Of a stretch of 64,000 nt of DNA, positions 12,978 through 24,519 are shown one piece after another. The DNA lies in contig JAQFVV010006221.1 in the NCBI GenBank assembly GCA_028023455.1, positions 9,529,011-9,593,010 on the forward strand, in the 5' to 3' direction. A model generated the notes under the pieces. The model searched no databases, was not told the origin of the DNA, and worked only from the letters and a program-made list of their open reading frames with translations. This DNA is from Epiperipatus broadwayi. Taxonomy: Eukaryota; Onychophora; Udeonychophora; Euonychophora; Peripatidae. The number at the start of each line of letters is the position of its first letter. The first letter of the stretch is position 1. A program made the translations under genes and the position numbers.

Positions 12978-13159
12978 AACAATAAAAATAAATGTAATGG
13001 TAATTAACTATTATATATAGTATTTGAATCAGCAGAAGTACTTTTAGTTAAAATTTTTAGACAGCAAATATTGAGGAGGATTAAGGAATTAACTAAAAGT
13101 ATTTCTGCAGATAGAAAGACTGAATATAATAGTTAATTACCATTATATTTATTGTTATT
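12978..13159. repeat. Imperfect inverted repeat, arms about 70 bp
   Basis: 12978-13050 (AACAATAAAAATAAATG, TGGTAATTAACTATTATA, CAGAAGTACTTTTAGTTA) is mirrored by 13090-13159 (TAACTAAAAGTATTTCTGC, TATAATAGTTAATTACCA, ATTTATTGTTATT). The loop is about 40 bp. It is MITE-like, but I see no clear target duplication. Confidence 0.8.
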
Positions 13160-13161
13160 AC

Positions 13162-13878
13162 AATAGTTTTTAATTAATGGACATTTTATTTGTAGTATAT
13201 ATATGTATGATACTATTTAATTTAAAAATTACTCATATTAAGACATCAATCAAAATAATTGAAAAAAATAGAATAATACAATTATAAAATAAGTAATGGA
13301 TAATAAATTAAGAGAGAGCACATTTAACTACATATGTACTGTAATGAAATATAATTATGTATATATGTGAGCATATGCATTTAAACACTTTAAAAATATA
13401 TATATTATTTTTCTTCATTTTTTTTTTTTGCGATAAAAATTTTTGATGTTGAAGATGAACAGAAAAAAATATAATGTTTATATAATACGAACATATAAAT
13501 TTCAAGCATATTTATCTAAAGATAATAGCAGTCTTTTTTGTAAAATTTTTGTAAGCAAATATAACAGCAATAGTATTCTGAATTAGAAAATTAAAATTTT
13601 ATTTGATGTGGCCTCAAAACACAAATTTAATAATAGTAATCTTTCAAGTCTAAAAGAAGTCATAAAGAACTTTTAAATTTAACTTCATATTGATTTCTGA
13701 ATCTATAAGCCAACTTTTATGTTACTTTCTCCTGTGAATCCTTTGTTAAAATCTTTGTATAGAACCAATGCTTTTTAATGCATTACTGTAAGTTACTGTT
13801 TATCAGAACTTTTTTCTTCCAATAACCTCCATCCATACTTTCTTATTAATAAATACTTCTCACTTAATATAAATTTAA
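13162..13878. other. AT-rich DNA, nothing recognised
   Basis: No gene or repeat family identified; the 65-codon minus-strand frame at 13308-13505 looks like composition noise. Confidence 0.5.
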
Positions 13879-13879
13879 A

Positions 13880-14025
13880 CCATCAAACATCACATGATCA
13901 CTATTATTTATGCTTGCACAAGTTGTTTTTTACAGAGGCAAAACTCCCCAAACCTTCCTGTATCCATTGATTACTTTGGCTTGCACTGAGTGGTGCTACT
14001 GTATGGAGAGTTTTGCCTCTGTGAA
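13880..14025. repeat. F1 palindromic short copy
   Basis: Forward arm ACAGAGGCAAAACTCCCC (from about 13934) and reverse arm GGAGAGTTTTGCCTCTGT (to about 14022) enclose ATCCATTGATTACT and GTGGTGCTACTGTATGG. It is preceded by the F1 lead sequence AACATCACATGATCAC. This is a two-armed F1 unit with most of the interior missing. Confidence 0.85.
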
Positions 14026-14224
14026 TATGGATATAACTTTAGCAGTTTCAACAAATTCAATAAAAGCTTTTTTTTTCAATTGTAACTGAATCAATGAAGA
14101 CTTCTTTTAGACTTGGAAGCCATCACCATTAATTTTGTGCTTTGAAGTAACTTTGCATTTAGGAAAAAGTGGAGAAATCAGGAGGAACCTCATAGGTAAG
14201 TATATGAAATTTCTACTGACTGTT

Positions 14225-14510
14225 GCCTTTAGCAGAGTGGCTCAGTTGGTTAGAGCATTGTCTTAAAATTCAATATTCAAGAGTCTAAGGGTGCAGGTTT
14301 GAATCCATGCCAGTACTGTCACTGTTCAGGCCAGCAAAATCTGAAGAAGAGGAGAGAATAATACTTCTCAAAATGTTGTGTATATACTAACCTATTTGAT
14401 TTGCTATTACTAACAGCTGAATGTATTTGGAATATTTAAATAAAGTTAAATTTTTCTAAAGACATTCAATATTCATATTACATGATGGAAATAGTTTAAT
14501 ATAAAAATAC
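14225..14510 (+). repeat. SINE-C, tRNA-like SINE
   Basis: A tRNA-related head carries a pol III A box (TGGCTCAGTTGG, about 14239) and a B box (GGTTTGAATCC, about 14295). A body follows (CCAGCAAAATCTGAAGAAGA) and then the tail AATGTATTTGGAATATTTAA plus CATGATGGAAATAG shared with 9497-9712 and 35318-35610. The linkage of head, body and tail in at least two copies makes this a genuine SINE family rather than a tRNA gene. Confidence 0.85.
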
Positions 14511-15765
14511 AACTATTATAAACAAAATTTTAATTTTCAATTCCATAGCAGCAATACCTTATTATGAGTGCACACACATGTGCTAAGATTGCAATAATGT
14601 TACTGATTGTGTGAGATAAAAAATAATTGCGGTTATATAAGCAAATAATATGTATGTGAAATTTATGAATTTTTAATTTATTTTTTATTTAATAATTTTT
14701 TAAATTACATGTTATTGAATTAATGAATTTTGAGACAGCAAATATGGTGAACAAACGGTAGTTGCTTTGAATATTGTTTACAAAGTTATAATTTTTTGGA
14801 ATGCTCTATGAACGTGTTTTAACAACAGTAAAACAATCCTGATTAGAAAGTACATTAGAATATCATTTTAGGAGAATATTTTGATTCATTTTCTTTTTAG
14901 TCAACATTAATTCTTTTTTAAGATTAAAAAATGTATATATGAGCCTACCAACTAAATTAAAATTTAAAAAGTGTTAATATTTTTCTATGAAAGTCATATG
15001 TATATGTATTGAAATTATTTAGAAATAAACTTATTATTTATGAACTAATATGTTAATGTTTTGACAAGTATATGCATACACACAATAAGTTCTCTGTCCA
15101 AACAGATACAATAATTAGGCTATTCCAATAAAGTGTTAAAACGTGATCATCATCATCAATGCTAGTTTGCTATTGGTTATCATCTTTTTATTTATAAAAA
15201 TATCTCAGGTATAGAGTTATAATGAATTCTTTGAACAAAGCTTAGATTTATAATATTTAAATGCTGTGTTTGTTTTAGAATTTATGAAATAGTGATTAAA
15301 AGTTTTGTTATTAAGTAACTTCTCACCAATTAATCATTCAAGAAATCCCTCTGAGGTATATCACAAATTAATGTTGTTTTCATTATCAGCTATGAGAATC
15401 ACTATTCTGATAATTTTGGGATTCTTCACACCTGATTAATTTTAGCAAAAAAGTTAAGACCGATATTGATTTTTATAGTCAACATTTCAAGGCCCTCTCA
15501 AAAACTATGATCATTGCCAAGAAACGGTTCACTTTGATAAACGCACTTATAGCTTCAAGGATGACTAATCAAGAAAATCTTTTAAGAAAAAGTAAAACAG
15601 ATAAATATAATTAGAAATTCCACATAAATTATTAATTATATTATAAAAATTATAGGTTTTTCAAGGTACATTTCTCTATGTAATTATATATTTGTAATTC
15701 TATGAATGAATGATCATTTTCTGGGAATTAGCACTTTGTTTTTATAAACATTCTCATATATTTGA
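14511..15765. other. AT-rich DNA, nothing recognised
   Basis: No gene found. A short TCATCATCATCA tract at about 15150 may be a relic of an RTE 3' tail. Confidence 0.5.
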
Positions 15766-15769
15766 GTAC

Positions 15770-16285
15770 AAATGTAATTTATATACTTGGGAGTTTAGAT
15801 ATAGGCTTTCAAGCCATTCACAGACATCTATTCTGTCTTATACAACCACCACACACATGTCAAAAAGATCTCCAATATACATATTTCATGCTGAACCAAT
15901 ACACATCAATTGGTCCAGAATGATCATCTCCCCCACACATATATAATCAGTACTTGGGCTATATTAAGATAGCAAATTTTACTCCAAACTTTTCAGCCAT
16001 CCATCATCAGATTTTCAATAATATGGATGGCTGAAGAGTAGGAGGGTGGAGTAGAGTGAAGCCTGTTTATTAAAGTTTGAAGATTTGTTATCTTAATATA
16101 AACCAAGCACTGATTACATAGATGATCATCTGGACCAAATGATGAGTGCTGGTTCAGCACCAAATATGTATATTGAAGATCATTTATCTTGCTCACATGT
16201 ATGAAGTCTTGTGCATTGGTTTTATGAGATAGAATAAATAGCTGAGGAGGACTTGAAAATCTGTGTTCAAACACTCTTATACAGA
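15770..16285. repeat. F2 repeat, inverted pair
   Basis: Two F2 copies facing each other: 15776-16000 reads in reverse (GGCTTTCAAGCC, GAACCAATACACATCAATTGG, ATATTAAGATAGCAAATTT) and 16010-16285 reads forward (GGATGGCTGAAGAG, ATCTTAATATAAACC, GATGAGTGCTGGTTCAGCAC, GGACTTGAAAATCTG). Together they form an imperfect hairpin of about 500 bp. Some open frames cross it but are not coding. Confidence 0.85.
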
Positions 16286-16289
16286 ATCC

Positions 16290-17125
16290 ACTAAAATGTT
16301 ACATTTTAATTCAATAAAATTATATAATGTAAGAAATACATCGAATACAAATTATGATAAGAATAACAAGTCACGTTGTTACTGATGAGGCGTAGTATCT
16401 TTTAGTGAACAAAATTAAGGAAAGTGATATTTCTAACTTAGCAACCAATATCTGTTTAATTTACATTCATATGTATAGCATCAATAGTGATATATTAATT
16501 AATAAGAGATATCAACTTAGGAATTACTTACTAACAAAAAATATCAAGTTTATGGAGCAGTAGATATTACTCACATCTACTTAAAGATTAAAATTTATTA
16601 CATTTTAGCTAACGAAAGTAATTAAAATTCAGGAGATATATCATAATTTCCATTGATAACAACAAAAAGGATTGAATCAGAAAAATTATGGTGTTGCTAT
16701 AATTGTATTAAAAATAGTGTTATGAAACAGAAGCACTGATTTTTAGTTGTATTTAAATATTATAAAAGTAAGGGTAAAAACGTCTGTTATCTACTGTATT
16801 ATCCAGAGAACTAAAATACAGATAGAGATAAACTATTCATTATGATTCAGTAACATTAACCATGTTGACCATTTATTATCGTGAGTTCTAGACTTTATTT
16901 TCTTAGCATGAATTAATATTTACTCAAATAACATTTTTTATTTGATCTTCAATATGTCCAAATTAAAATTGTAATGAACATATATATATAATCAAATAAT
17001 TCATAGCTTAGGAGACCATGCGATGTGTAGCACAAGATGGATTTTGATTCAAGAACTTTTTAGCTTCTATTTCTCTATCAGGAATCTAATAAATGGTACG
17101 TACAGTGATGGATTAAAAGAGTTTT
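16290..17125. other. AT-rich DNA, nothing recognised
   Basis: No gene, RNA or known repeat identified. Confidence 0.5.
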
Positions 17126-17129
17126 TTTT

Positions 17130-17218
17130 TTAATGTGTCAAAGCTTCGGCCGGGAAGCGAACCCCGAGACAACTGCTAAGGTAGCTATGCTAACCACTCG
17201 GCCACCAACGCTTGGTTC
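17130..17218 (-). repeat. SINE-A, tRNA-like SINE
   Basis: Reverse complement shows GCGTTGGTGGCCGAGTGG (A box TGGCCGAGTGG), then a B box GGGTTCGCTTCCC, then GGCCGAAGCTTTGACACATT and an A tail (T-run at 17121-17130). The head resembles Leu/Ser-class tRNAs. The five dispersed copies with tails show this is a SINE, not a working tRNA gene. No clean target duplication remains here. Confidence 0.88.
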
Positions 17219-17701
17219 TATGAATCACACAGCTCATTTTTATAATTTCTGACGCTTAGACATTTTTTTGAACTCCTGAATAACATACCATTCAGTTATT
17301 TTTACTAATAAATTATACAAAGCACATTATAAACAAAGTGCAGTCAATAAAGTAATATCTATAATTATTTGACTATTAAAAAAAACTTGCGCAAACACAC
17401 AGTTAAGATAAAAAAAAGAGATAAATTAATAAAAGTATTTTTTATTAATTGCTATGTATTATTTACTTTCAGCTCATGACTGTATTTAATTCATGTGTTT
17501 GATTTTTTTGTTCTAGTTAGTAGCAACAGAAATACTTAATGCAGATTTTTAATTAAAAAAAGTCTTAAATGATCTTACAAAAAATTTAATTTTTAATTGC
17601 TAAATAATTCAGAATGAAACATAAATAATTGGTGATGGGAAGGGAAAAGAAATAAATCATTAAATAAATTGATTCCACCTTTTAAACAAAAAAAGTATAT
17701 A

Positions 17702-18241
17702 TATAAAAATAGATGTAAGATTTGAAATACCAGGCATTCTTATACCTGGAGCCCAATTGTAAATATAGGGGATTTGAACTCAGACTTTCAAGCCACTTCA
17801 ACCATCCACACTATCTCGTACTACTGATATGCATGACCACACACATGCTGAAAAGATAAATAATCACCAATATATGTATTTCGTGCTGAACCAGCACTCA
17901 TTAATTGGTCCAGATTATCATCTCCCATACATATATACAGTCAGTACTCAGTTTATATTAAGATAGCAAATCCTTATACTTTAATGGACAGGTTTCAATC
18001 TACTCCAACTCTTCAGCCATCCATACAATTGCAAATCTGATGATATAAACTGAGCACTGATTGTATATATGCATGGGAGATGATAATCTGGACAAACTTA
18101 TGAGTGCTAGTTTTGCATGAAATATGTATATTGATGATTATTTACCTTTTCTGCATGTGTATCAGTAGTATGAGATAGTGTGGATGGATAAAGTGACTTG
18201 AAAGTCAGTTTAAATCCCCCATATTTATAAAAATAGATGAT
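17702..18241. mobile_element. F2 palindromic unit with 14-bp target duplication
   Basis: TATAAAAATAGATG occurs exactly at 17702-17715 and 18228-18241, directly flanking a 512-bp insertion. Inside, 17716-17759 is an unpaired end containing a small CCAGG...CCTGG hairpin. From 17760 the left arm (AAATATAGGGGATTTG, CTTTCAAGCCACTT, GATTATCATCTCCC) is mirrored by the right arm reaching the other end (GGGAGATGATAATCTGG, GACTTGAAAGTCAG, AAATCCCCCATATTTA). The B-box-like GTTCAAATCC lies near the arm ends. A 14-bp duplication fits LINE-driven insertion. Confidence 0.88.
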
Positions 18242-18244
18242 AAA

Positions 18245-19140
18245 CATTTATATTCTGAATACTTAAAATGCTTAATAAAATATCAAAATTAATAGATAAA
18301 AATAAAGAAGAAAAAAAAAGGTAAAGGATTACTTTTTAATTGCTATTGTATAAAGTTTCTATTCAAACGTAAAATGAAATATAATTGTATATATTAATTA
18401 ATGGGTTTAAATTATTGCTAAAATAATCTTAGAGTTAAGAATGTATTTGTAAATATGTGTATAACACTATAATGTTAGTGTTTTAATATTTTTTAAAAAA
18501 AATTCTGTTAGATGCTTTAAACATATATAATGTTTATAATAAAGACGTGTAATGTGTATTATTGAATTATTATACTAACAAACAATAGAAGCATTAATTT
18601 GAGAAATCTCAAAAATGAAGAATGACTGACAAATGGTAAGTGAGAAGAAAATGAAAAAGCTATTATTGATGTAAAAAACTGTTTTTTTATTTTCAAGCTT
18701 AAAAGTTGACAGATATTATCTAGATTGTAATGTTAGATATATAGAGAAATATTGTTTTACATAAGCATAAGTAGGATATAAAAAAAGAATACCTAAAAAT
18801 AATTTCAGCATTCACAGTGGTAAATATTACATTTAGTCAAGATTAATCCATAACAGCTACAAGTGGTATCACATGCTGTTATAAAATTTTCAAATCACTT
18901 AAATTTATATAATTTTTTAAAAATAAAGCAACATTCATCTTACTCTCTCCCAAAGTACATCTCTATTTTTTAAAACCCAAATTAATTTGAATTTAGCTTA
19001 TGTAGTATAAATTTTAAGCACCCCTCTTTCTGATTTAGGAATATTTCATATTACTTGTAGTCTAAACAGCTATTTTTTTTATTTTTAAAGACAAATATTA
19101 TTAAAGTTATTGTATCTAATGACTATGATAATAAAAAGCA
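18245..19140. other. AT-rich DNA, nothing recognised
   Basis: No gene or repeat family identified. Confidence 0.5.
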
Positions 19141-19145
19141 AATTT

Positions 19146-19514
19146 ACTTCATTATAATAACTGATTAGAATAGTAATTGTTTTATATAAATATTATTTTG
19201 AATTTGCTTTTTTATTATTTATTTATAAAAAATATTAAAATATTTGTAAAAATTCTAAAATATACTCATAAAATTACAAAAATTGAAAAATAAAATTAAT
19301 TTTGTTTAACTGGATTCAATTGACTACTTTATTATAATCAGTTATTATAATGAAGTAGTCAATTGAATCCAGTTAAACAAAATTAATTTTATTTTTCAAT
19401 TTTTGTAATTTTATGAGTATATTTTAGAATTTTTACAAATATTTTAATATTTTTTATAAATAAATAATAAAAAAGCAAATTCAAAATAATATTTATATAA
19501 AACAATTACTATTC
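19146..19514. repeat. Near-perfect 347-bp palindrome
   Basis: 19168-19340 and 19342-19514 are reverse complements along essentially their whole 173-nt length; I find one internal mismatch (19330 against 19352) and a few bases at the centre. The outer ends are GAATAGTAATTG and CAATTACTATTC. In addition, the 22 bases just outside the left arm (19146-19167) are the exact reverse complement of 19335-19356 at the palindrome centre. There is no target duplication, so a fold-back or template-switch origin is more likely than transposition. Confidence 0.95.
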
Positions 19515-19585
19515 TCGAGTTAAATAATATATCTTATATTTAAATTCAGTAAGCTTTTAAAATTAGGAAGATGAAAATGGGTAAA

Positions 19586-21129
19586 ATAGAAATGGTTGTT
19601 TTACAATAGCGTGTTGAAACCGCTGGAGGGCGGGCTCGGTTTGTAAACAAAGATAAATATAATGTTGCCGAGGCCGAGTTTCTTTTCTTTTTTTTTTGGT
19701 TGGCTTTGGTTTTTTGATTTTTTTTTTATCACATTTATAAAAGTAATATCAAATCAAATTTTTTGTTTAAACACGATCAAAACAAAAAAAAACAAAAATA
19801 AACAAAAAAATTACAAATAAATGAATTTACAAAAAAAAAGTACTTCATTTTTTTGGCTTTTGATTCTTTTTTTTTATTATTTATATTTTCAAAGGGGACG
19901 GGTTTTTTTTTTTTTTTTACCGTATACGTATTTTTTTTGTTGTTGTTGTTGTTTATCACATTTAAAATAAAAGTACGGCGGCTATCAAATCTATTTTGGC
20001 TACCCCAAACAACAACAACAACAACAAAAAAAAACCAAAACCAAAAAAAAAATGGATCGATTAAAACCAATGATTTTTAAAAAGTAGTTAACCGATTTTT
20101 TGTTTGTTTTGATTTAATTCTCATTAAACCCTTTTCTATTTTCGGTTCGGTATTGTACGACAAACAAAAAATCAGCCGATTCAACTACTTCTTGTTCTTT
20201 CTTTTTTTCGGTTTGTTTTTATTTTGATAAATAAATCTATTGTCCATTTAACGGTAATATTTACAAGCCAAAGTCCAACTTTGGGAGATGGGAGAAGGGA
20301 AGGGTGTTTGCAATTGCTAACAGAACGGAACGCAAACAACTCGAAGATTGACCAAGTTTTGACAGTAATTCCCCCTCAAAAAACATCAATCTATACAGCA
20401 ATTAAAAGAAACTTTTTGGGCTCTTCAGGCAAAAAAAAACTAAAAAAAAAAACACAGCAGGCATGCAGCTTCAAGGTGTTTTGTTTGATAAACCACCGCC
20501 GGTTCCAACAGTCAGAGAAGAATCCTTGTTCTTTCTTTGACATTCGGCAAAACAAGTTGTCCTATTTTTTGCAGCTATTCGATTAATCAGCTCGCAGTTG
20601 TTGTCACACGAAACATGACTTAGAGCGTGATTTGATGGGAAGTGCGCTTTGAACTATACTTGGCCCATTTTTTCAGCAGGAAATGGGGGCTAGGGAATCA
20701 TGAGACTCTGTTGATAATTGTTAGTAGACCTTCCTAAAAGATGCGAGATAGAGGGGGAGGTGGTCTTAATGAATATTAAAATAGTTTCGACAATCATAAT
20801 TCCAGCCACCCTCAGACAATACTGTAAACAAAACTGAAATATGATCGCTAGTCCGAAATGCTTAGCCCGAATCTGAGCCATAAGCTGACACGATAGCTTC
20901 TGCAGCAAGATTGGCTAAATGTTCACGTTTCTGTGCATTGGCATAGAAATAAACACAGTCAGTCGGTGCCCTCCCCCGTATCAACGGACTATTTTTAGGC
21001 TTACACGTTAGAAATAGAATGTTCGATAGCGGCGGAGGCGGCCACCTAAATGGCATATTTCTGTGTGCTAGCATAGAAATAACGCCCTCTGGTGGTTTCA
21101 ACACGCTATTGTAAAACAACCATAGAAAT
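19586..21129. mobile_element. Non-autonomous DNA transposon, 1528 bp, 8-bp TSD
   Basis: Terminal inverted repeats start GGTTGTTTTACAATAGCGTG at 19594 and end with its reverse complement at 21121. They continue TTGAAACC and then a GAGGGCG block (about 40 bp with three mismatches). ATAGAAAT is duplicated exactly at 19586-19593 and 21122-21129 and fits the hAT consensus nTnnnnAn; Merlin (8-9 bp duplication, GG start) is an alternative. No transposase is visible. The left third is low complexity (T and A runs, TTG and AAC triplets); 20270-21110 is clearly more GC-rich than the surroundings. Two open frames there (20224-20586 plus, 20862-21119 minus) are unrecognised. Confidence 0.88.
20862..21119 (-). 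CDS. Unrecognised 85-residue open frame inside the 8-bp-TSD transposon
   Basis: Open frame on the minus strand in the GC-richer part of the transposon; it overlaps the right terminal repeat. The C-terminal half (KNSPLIRGRAPTDCVYFYAN, then KREHLANLAAEAI) looks more protein-like than surrounding frames, but I do not recognise a family. It could be a captured host fragment or chance in GC-richer DNA. Confidence 0.2.
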   Translation of the reverse strand: MFYNSVLKPPEGVISMLAHRNMPFRWPPPPLSNILFLTCKPKNSPLIRGRAPTDCVYFYANAQKREHLANLAAEAIVSAYGSDSG

Positions 21130-21134
21130 TGACC

Positions 21135-21940
21135 CCCCCCTCAGAAGAAATTCAAATTATTTAATAATAACACATTTAAAGTGACATATAATTTGACCAT
21201 TAATTATTCAAGTTGTCAAATCTCATCGTCTTCAAATAAGGGACTAGTCCAGATCCCAGCTTACCCAGATTAGACTGAACATCATTGCTTATTGAGCCAT
21301 ATTTGCCATTGACTATGCAGTATCTATTTATATATGCATTAGTTCAAGGTGATGAAAGTTCAATCCAATTTAGGTGAGGTGGGATCTGGACTAATCCATT
21401 ATTTAAAGGCAAGGGGAGATATAGCACAGTCTAATATAAGAATCTTTTTAGGGGTTTCTGGAAATGACTGCAGTATTTGAAAAATAATATACACATTTCA
21501 AAGTTCACTACACATTAGAATTCAGTAGTGAGGATAAATTGAACAGCAATTGCTCAAATATTAGCACTGACAATAAAACTTTCAGTGATTAAATATAATT
21601 AAAAGGGATTAGAAAATTGTAATTTTATCAATTCATCTATAATGAATAATATAAATTTAATTTCATAAGCTGTGCAAATGACTTGCTATTTAGAAAATAT
21701 TTATTTACTTTATTATCACCTATTCAAGAAGTTAAGTGAGATTTAATTTCAAAAACAATGAACTAGATTTAAAAATGGATACAGTGTGCAAATCACAGGT
21801 TTTAAGATATAACTTGCTACTATGCTTTGAATTTGACCATTTCAGTAATGAATAAAGTTGAAACATTAGCACATATTAAATTACATGGGGAACAATAAGG
21901 CATATGATTCCACATTTTCAATGCTTGTTATGACAATTTT
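21135..21940. other. AT-rich DNA, nothing recognised
   Basis: Begins with a C-run at 21133-21140 next to the transposon end. 21235-21270 and 21370-21405 hold partly complementary strings (GGACTAGTCCAGATCCCAGC against GGTGGGATCTGGACTAATCC), suggesting a small inverted-repeat element of about 180 bp. No gene. Confidence 0.5.
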
Positions 21941-21943
21941 ATG

Positions 21944-22079
21944 AAAAAAGTTTTGCAAGCGTTGGTAGCCAAGAGATCAGTGCAGCTGCCTTGCAAGCAA
22001 GAAGTTGCTTGCAGACAGTTGTTGTGGGTTCGCTTCCTGGGCCGATGCTTTGACATATGGAAAAAAAAAAGTTTTGCAA
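21944..22079 (+). repeat. SINE-A with target duplication
   Basis: SINE-A head GCGTTGGTAGCCAAGAG (21959 on), B box GGGTTCGCTTCCTGG, end GCCGATGCTTTGACATATGG and a 10-A tail at 22061-22070. The tail is followed by GTTTTGCAA, which repeats the bases just before the insertion (21950-21958, A-rich extension to 21944). The duplication is at least 9 bp. Confidence 0.9.
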
Positions 22080-22850
22080 ATTAAAATGGAAAATTAAAAG
22101 AACAAAATTAAATGGAGATTACTTCAATCACCAAAATTTTTTAGATAATGTGTTTAATTTCATAAATAATTCTTTAAATCATAGAAAGTATTATAAGAGA
22201 CATAAGACGAAAGAAATAAAAATAGGGTTAAAGATAAATGCTAATATCTGCTGGATTTTCAAAAATGAAAACTAAAGAATGATAATTATCAACTATAATT
22301 ATACCTTGATCAGATTATTAATACAGATAAAATATTAGCATAAAAATTGATAATAGATTTAAACTTGAAATGTGCTTTGATAGTAATTTTTTAATATTAC
22401 AAGGAAACATAGATATGTATTTGGGAAAAAAATATTTTAAATAAATGTGCTTTATCAGAATGTACTTATAGATCTAAAACTTCTACACTCAAAAAATAAC
22501 TAAACAAGGATTTTGAAACACACAGCAATGTATGCAGATATATGCTAAAAATAAGAAAGGGGAATAAAAAGTGAAATACATATGTGATAAAATAAATATC
22601 ACTAATCCCATTGAAACCATTATGAGACTGCTGTTAGACGATATGACAATAAATAATAAAACTGAATTCTTGAATTGAATTTCAAGATAGATCCAGAAAA
22701 AGATTACATATAAAATGAATAGATAAGATAAAAAAATTTATTAAAGTAATATGGAGAAGCAAAGCAGTAAATAAGGAAACTAGATTAATCTTGGGGAAAG
22801 CTTCATTCTGCAGTGGATAGATAATGTTTAAAATTGATAATGGAATAAAA
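22080..22850 (+). pseudogene. RTE remnant (C-terminal part), heavily decayed
   Basis: Translated remnants align in order with the better RTE at 4860-7960. LNGDYFNHQNFLDN near 22110 matches NGDYLSHLDFSDD (catalytic pair now LD). LKINAN near 22235 follows. At 22700-22835 a KRLHIK...MDKI...VIWRSK stretch and ILGKASFCSGWIDN match the C-terminal RPHVRWMDEIRKC...GVMWRRE and LGETFILQWIDN. Many stops and shifts. SINE-A inserted immediately upstream. Confidence 0.75.
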
Positions 22851-22859
22851 AAAAATATT

Positions 22860-23530
22860 AATTTTTTTTATAAATCTTAAATATTATGCAAAAGAGTTTT
22901 ATATAAAAGTGGAGTAAATAAATAACATTGAAAATAATTAGAAAGTATAATATATGTTAAGACTAACAATAAAAGGATGTTGAGAATAGACAAAGTAAGC
23001 ATTTACTTTTAAAAGCTGTGTGTGTACATGTGCAGTGATATATTCAGAAAAACTATGATTGTAATACTAAAAGGCAGAGATTACTAACAGAATGACAAGA
23101 GAAAGTAAAGTGAAGTAAGTTATAATTCTTATTAGTTTTAATATTCTATTCAAAATAGAAAACTGATGGATTGCATTAATTTTGACATAAATTTTTGAAA
23201 TTTCAAATGTCATTGATTATGATATCTTTTTATCAATAAAATTCTAAGGGATTTAGAAGATGTCACATGTGCAAATGATATAAAAAATCATTAAGTTTAT
23301 AATTTGCTCTAAAATTGATATGCTAAGTAAATTTATTAAGAGAATAGCAAGACATGGTAAACTAATAGTGACAACAGACAAGTGATATCATTAAACATAT
23401 TTTCTTATATAATCATATTGATTTTCGTAAGAGACCAATATATAAACAATTTTTAGTAAAGAATATATTATATACATATGTATAAATCTGTTAAAAGTAA
23501 AAGCAAATCATGAATTCAGTAAATTGTAAG
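22860..23530. other. AT-rich DNA, nothing recognised
   Basis: No gene or family identified. Confidence 0.5.
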
Positions 23531-23536
23531 ATCACT

Positions 23537-24515
23537 AAACAAAGGCAAAACTCTCCATACAGTAGTGCCACCCTGTGCCAAAAAGAGTAATCAATGGATG
23601 CCAGAAGGCTTGTGCATAAAATCCCTATCTAGTGCCTACTCATCCAATATCCCCAGACTAGTTTCTGGCTTGTGGCCATCATCAGTGAGGAGCCTTGGAT
23701 CTGAGAGCACTGCACTTAGACCTTAGGATCTAATGCAACACTCCAGCAGCCACCTTTTAACTCTACTTTACTACAAAACTATGAGAATGAAATTGAAAAC
23801 ATTGTTAATATCTTCAATCTAAGCTCAATAGCTTATATAGTGATATGGGTCTGAACTCAATTCAGCTCCCATACATTTTGGTGTCTTCGGCTCTTAAACA
23901 ATCATAGCCATAGCCACCACTATCCTATTAGGCAGGATTAGTGTTAAACCACTAAACATCACATGATCACCTTCTCTATACTAGCACATAATTGTTGTAA
24001 ACAAAGGCAAAACTCTCCATACAGTAGTGCCACCCTGTGCCAAACAGAGTAATCAATGGATGCCAGAAGCCTTGTGCATAAAATCCCTATCTAGTGCCTA
24101 CTCATCCAATATCCCCAGACTAGTTTCTGGCTTGTGGCCATCATCAGTGAGGAGCCTTGGATCTGAGAGCACTGCACCTAGATCTTAGGATCTAATGCAA
24201 CCCTCCAGCAGCCACCTTTTAACTCTACTTTACTACAAAACTATGAGAATGAAATTGAAAACATTGTTAATATCTTCAATCTAAGCTCAATAGCTTATAT
24301 AGTCATATGGGTCTGAACTCAATTCCGTTCCCATACATTTTGGTGTCTTTGGCTCTTAAACAACCATAGCCACCACTATCCTATTAGGCAGGATTAGTGT
24401 TAAACCACTAAACATCATATGATCACCTTCTCTATACTAGCACATAATTGTTGCAAACAAAGGCAAAACTCTCCATATAGTAGTGCCACCCTGTGCCAAC
24501 CAGAGTAATCAATAT
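23537..24515 (+). repeat. F1 repeat in tandem (two full units and a partial third)
   Basis: Units begin AAACAAAGGCAAAACTCTCC at 23537, 23999 and 24455, with periods of 462 and 456 bp and about 97% identity by eye. Each unit holds TAATCAATGGATGCCAGAAG, AAAATCCCTATCTAGTGCC, CAGACTAGTTTCTGGCTTGT and a 3' part ending AACATCACATGATCACC...TAGCACATAATTG. The third is cut at 24513 where an F2 copy starts. The same unit, usually in palindromic or partial form, occurs about ten more times in the window. Confidence 0.92.
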
Positions 24516-24519
24516 TATA

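Noticed and set aside
12978-13159. Transposon with target duplication
   Set aside because: Inverted arms are clear, but I could not find matching flanks, so it is listed only as a repeat.
15710-16274. Two open frames of 78 and 93 codons on opposite strands
   Set aside because: They are the two arms of the F2 inverted pair, not genes.
17150-17215. tRNA gene (Leu/Ser-like) on the minus strand
   Set aside because: It has A and B boxes, but five dispersed copies with A tails and target duplications show it is SINE-A; stem pairing is also imperfect.
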